This document shows positions 30,137 to 30,381 of a stretch of DNA of 30,381 nucleotides, piece by piece. Below the pieces are notes generated by a model that did no database searches, had not been told where the DNA came from, and saw nothing but the letters and a program-made list of their open reading frames with translations. This stretch comes from Clostridiaceae bacterium UBA4839 (GTDB taxonomy: Bacteria > Bacillota > Clostridia > Clostridiales > Caloramatoraceae), in the NCBI GenBank assembly GCA_002400085.1, contig DHEX01000091.1, forward strand, positions 12,887 to 43,267, in the 5' to 3' direction. A program made the position numbers and the translations under genes. How positions within the stretch are numbered: the stretch's first letter is position 1; every line of letters begins with the position of its first letter.

Positions 30137-30381
30137 ATGAAAAAAAATTTTTACTTAGTCTTTGGAGTTATTATTATAATTAGTTTTAAAACAATAATTC
30201 CATATGTTACACTTGAACACAGCAATATAGGAGGAGAAACTATTACTTCTATAAGATTAAATAGTTATTATAATAAATTACCTATTGATTATGATGTAAC
30301 GAAATTACCCAATTATCCAAACAGTTTACCTGTTGATCCTAATATAACAAAACTACCCAATTATCCAAATGGTCTACCTGT
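30137..30381 (+). CDS. Secreted or anchored tandem-repeat protein (5' part, runs off the window)
   Basis: Begins at an ATG behind GAGGTG. Residues 4-22 form a hydrophobic signal peptide or anchor (NFYLVFGVIIIISF) followed by an extracytoplasmic region. From about residue 48 a 16-residue unit repeats: KLPNYPNSLPVDPNIT, then KLPNYPNGLPV to the window edge, with a degenerate unit (KLPIDYDVT) before. The DNA repeats with a 48-nt period. Pro/Asn-rich repeats of this kind suggest an extended cell-surface spacer, but I recognise no family. Truncated by the window end, so length and C-terminal domains are unknown. Confidence 0.65.
   Translation, partial: MKKNFYLVFGVIIIISFKTIIPYVTLEHSNIGGETITSIRLNSYYNKLPIDYDVTKLPNYPNSLPVDPNITKLPNYPNGLP

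Overview
The window looks like part of a chromosome from an anaerobic, low-GC, spore-forming Firmicute of the Clostridiaceae type. The evidence is the AT-rich sequence, strong GGAGG-type ribosome binding sites, ferredoxin-linked 2-oxoacid oxidation, butyrate kinase/phosphotransbutyrylase genes and a clostridial gene style throughout. I see no tRNA, rRNA, CRISPR array, phage genes or intact transposase.

Layout. (1) 1-860: a small zinc-ribbon protein, then a non-coding stretch with one copy of a dispersed palindromic element. (2) 864-7381, minus strand: a fermentation cluster read as butyrate kinase 2 - phosphate butyryltransferase - butyrate kinase 1 - P-loop protein - ferredoxin (delta), alpha, beta and gamma subunits of a 2-oxoacid:ferredoxin oxidoreductase. 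Together these would oxidise (probably branched-chain) 2-oxoacids to acyl-CoA, exchange CoA for phosphate and make ATP plus a short-chain acid, with electrons leaving on ferredoxin. (3) 7581-11214, minus strand: cdaA (c-di-AMP synthase), cdaR (its YbbR-domain regulator) and an FAD-dependent oxidoreductase. (4) 11511-17550: a membrane-anchored protein of unknown function, a lysine-rich 43-residue microprotein, a GH36 alpha-galactosidase, a transglutaminase-like protein and the DNA-repair methyltransferase ogt. (5) 17576-23010, minus strand: a fragment of an ABC ATPase gene, then a complete ABC uptake system with a DUF3798 lipoprotein, a double ATPase and two permeases; its substrate is unknown. 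(6) 23129-24397: a DUF5050-type beta-propeller protein with an in-frame coding-like tail beyond its stop. (7) 24624-28572, minus strand: a heterodimeric ABC multidrug-type exporter preceded by a 34-codon leader ORF, a good promoter and two intrinsic terminators. (8) 28601-30381: a third copy of the dispersed element, an alpha/beta hydrolase, a very strong hairpin, and the start of a secreted or anchored protein with 16-residue tandem repeats that runs off the window.

The two most interesting things are: (a) the leader ORF/tandem-terminator region before the ABC exporter, which has the architecture of ribosome-mediated attenuation (compare bmrB-bmrCD of Bacillus subtilis) and contains a segment complementary to the first terminator; and (b) a MITE-like element present three times in 30 kb, with long imperfect terminal inverted repeats around a nested GGTCTTGACC palindrome. 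Several intergenic regions also carry coding-like remnants, which suggests recent gene loss.
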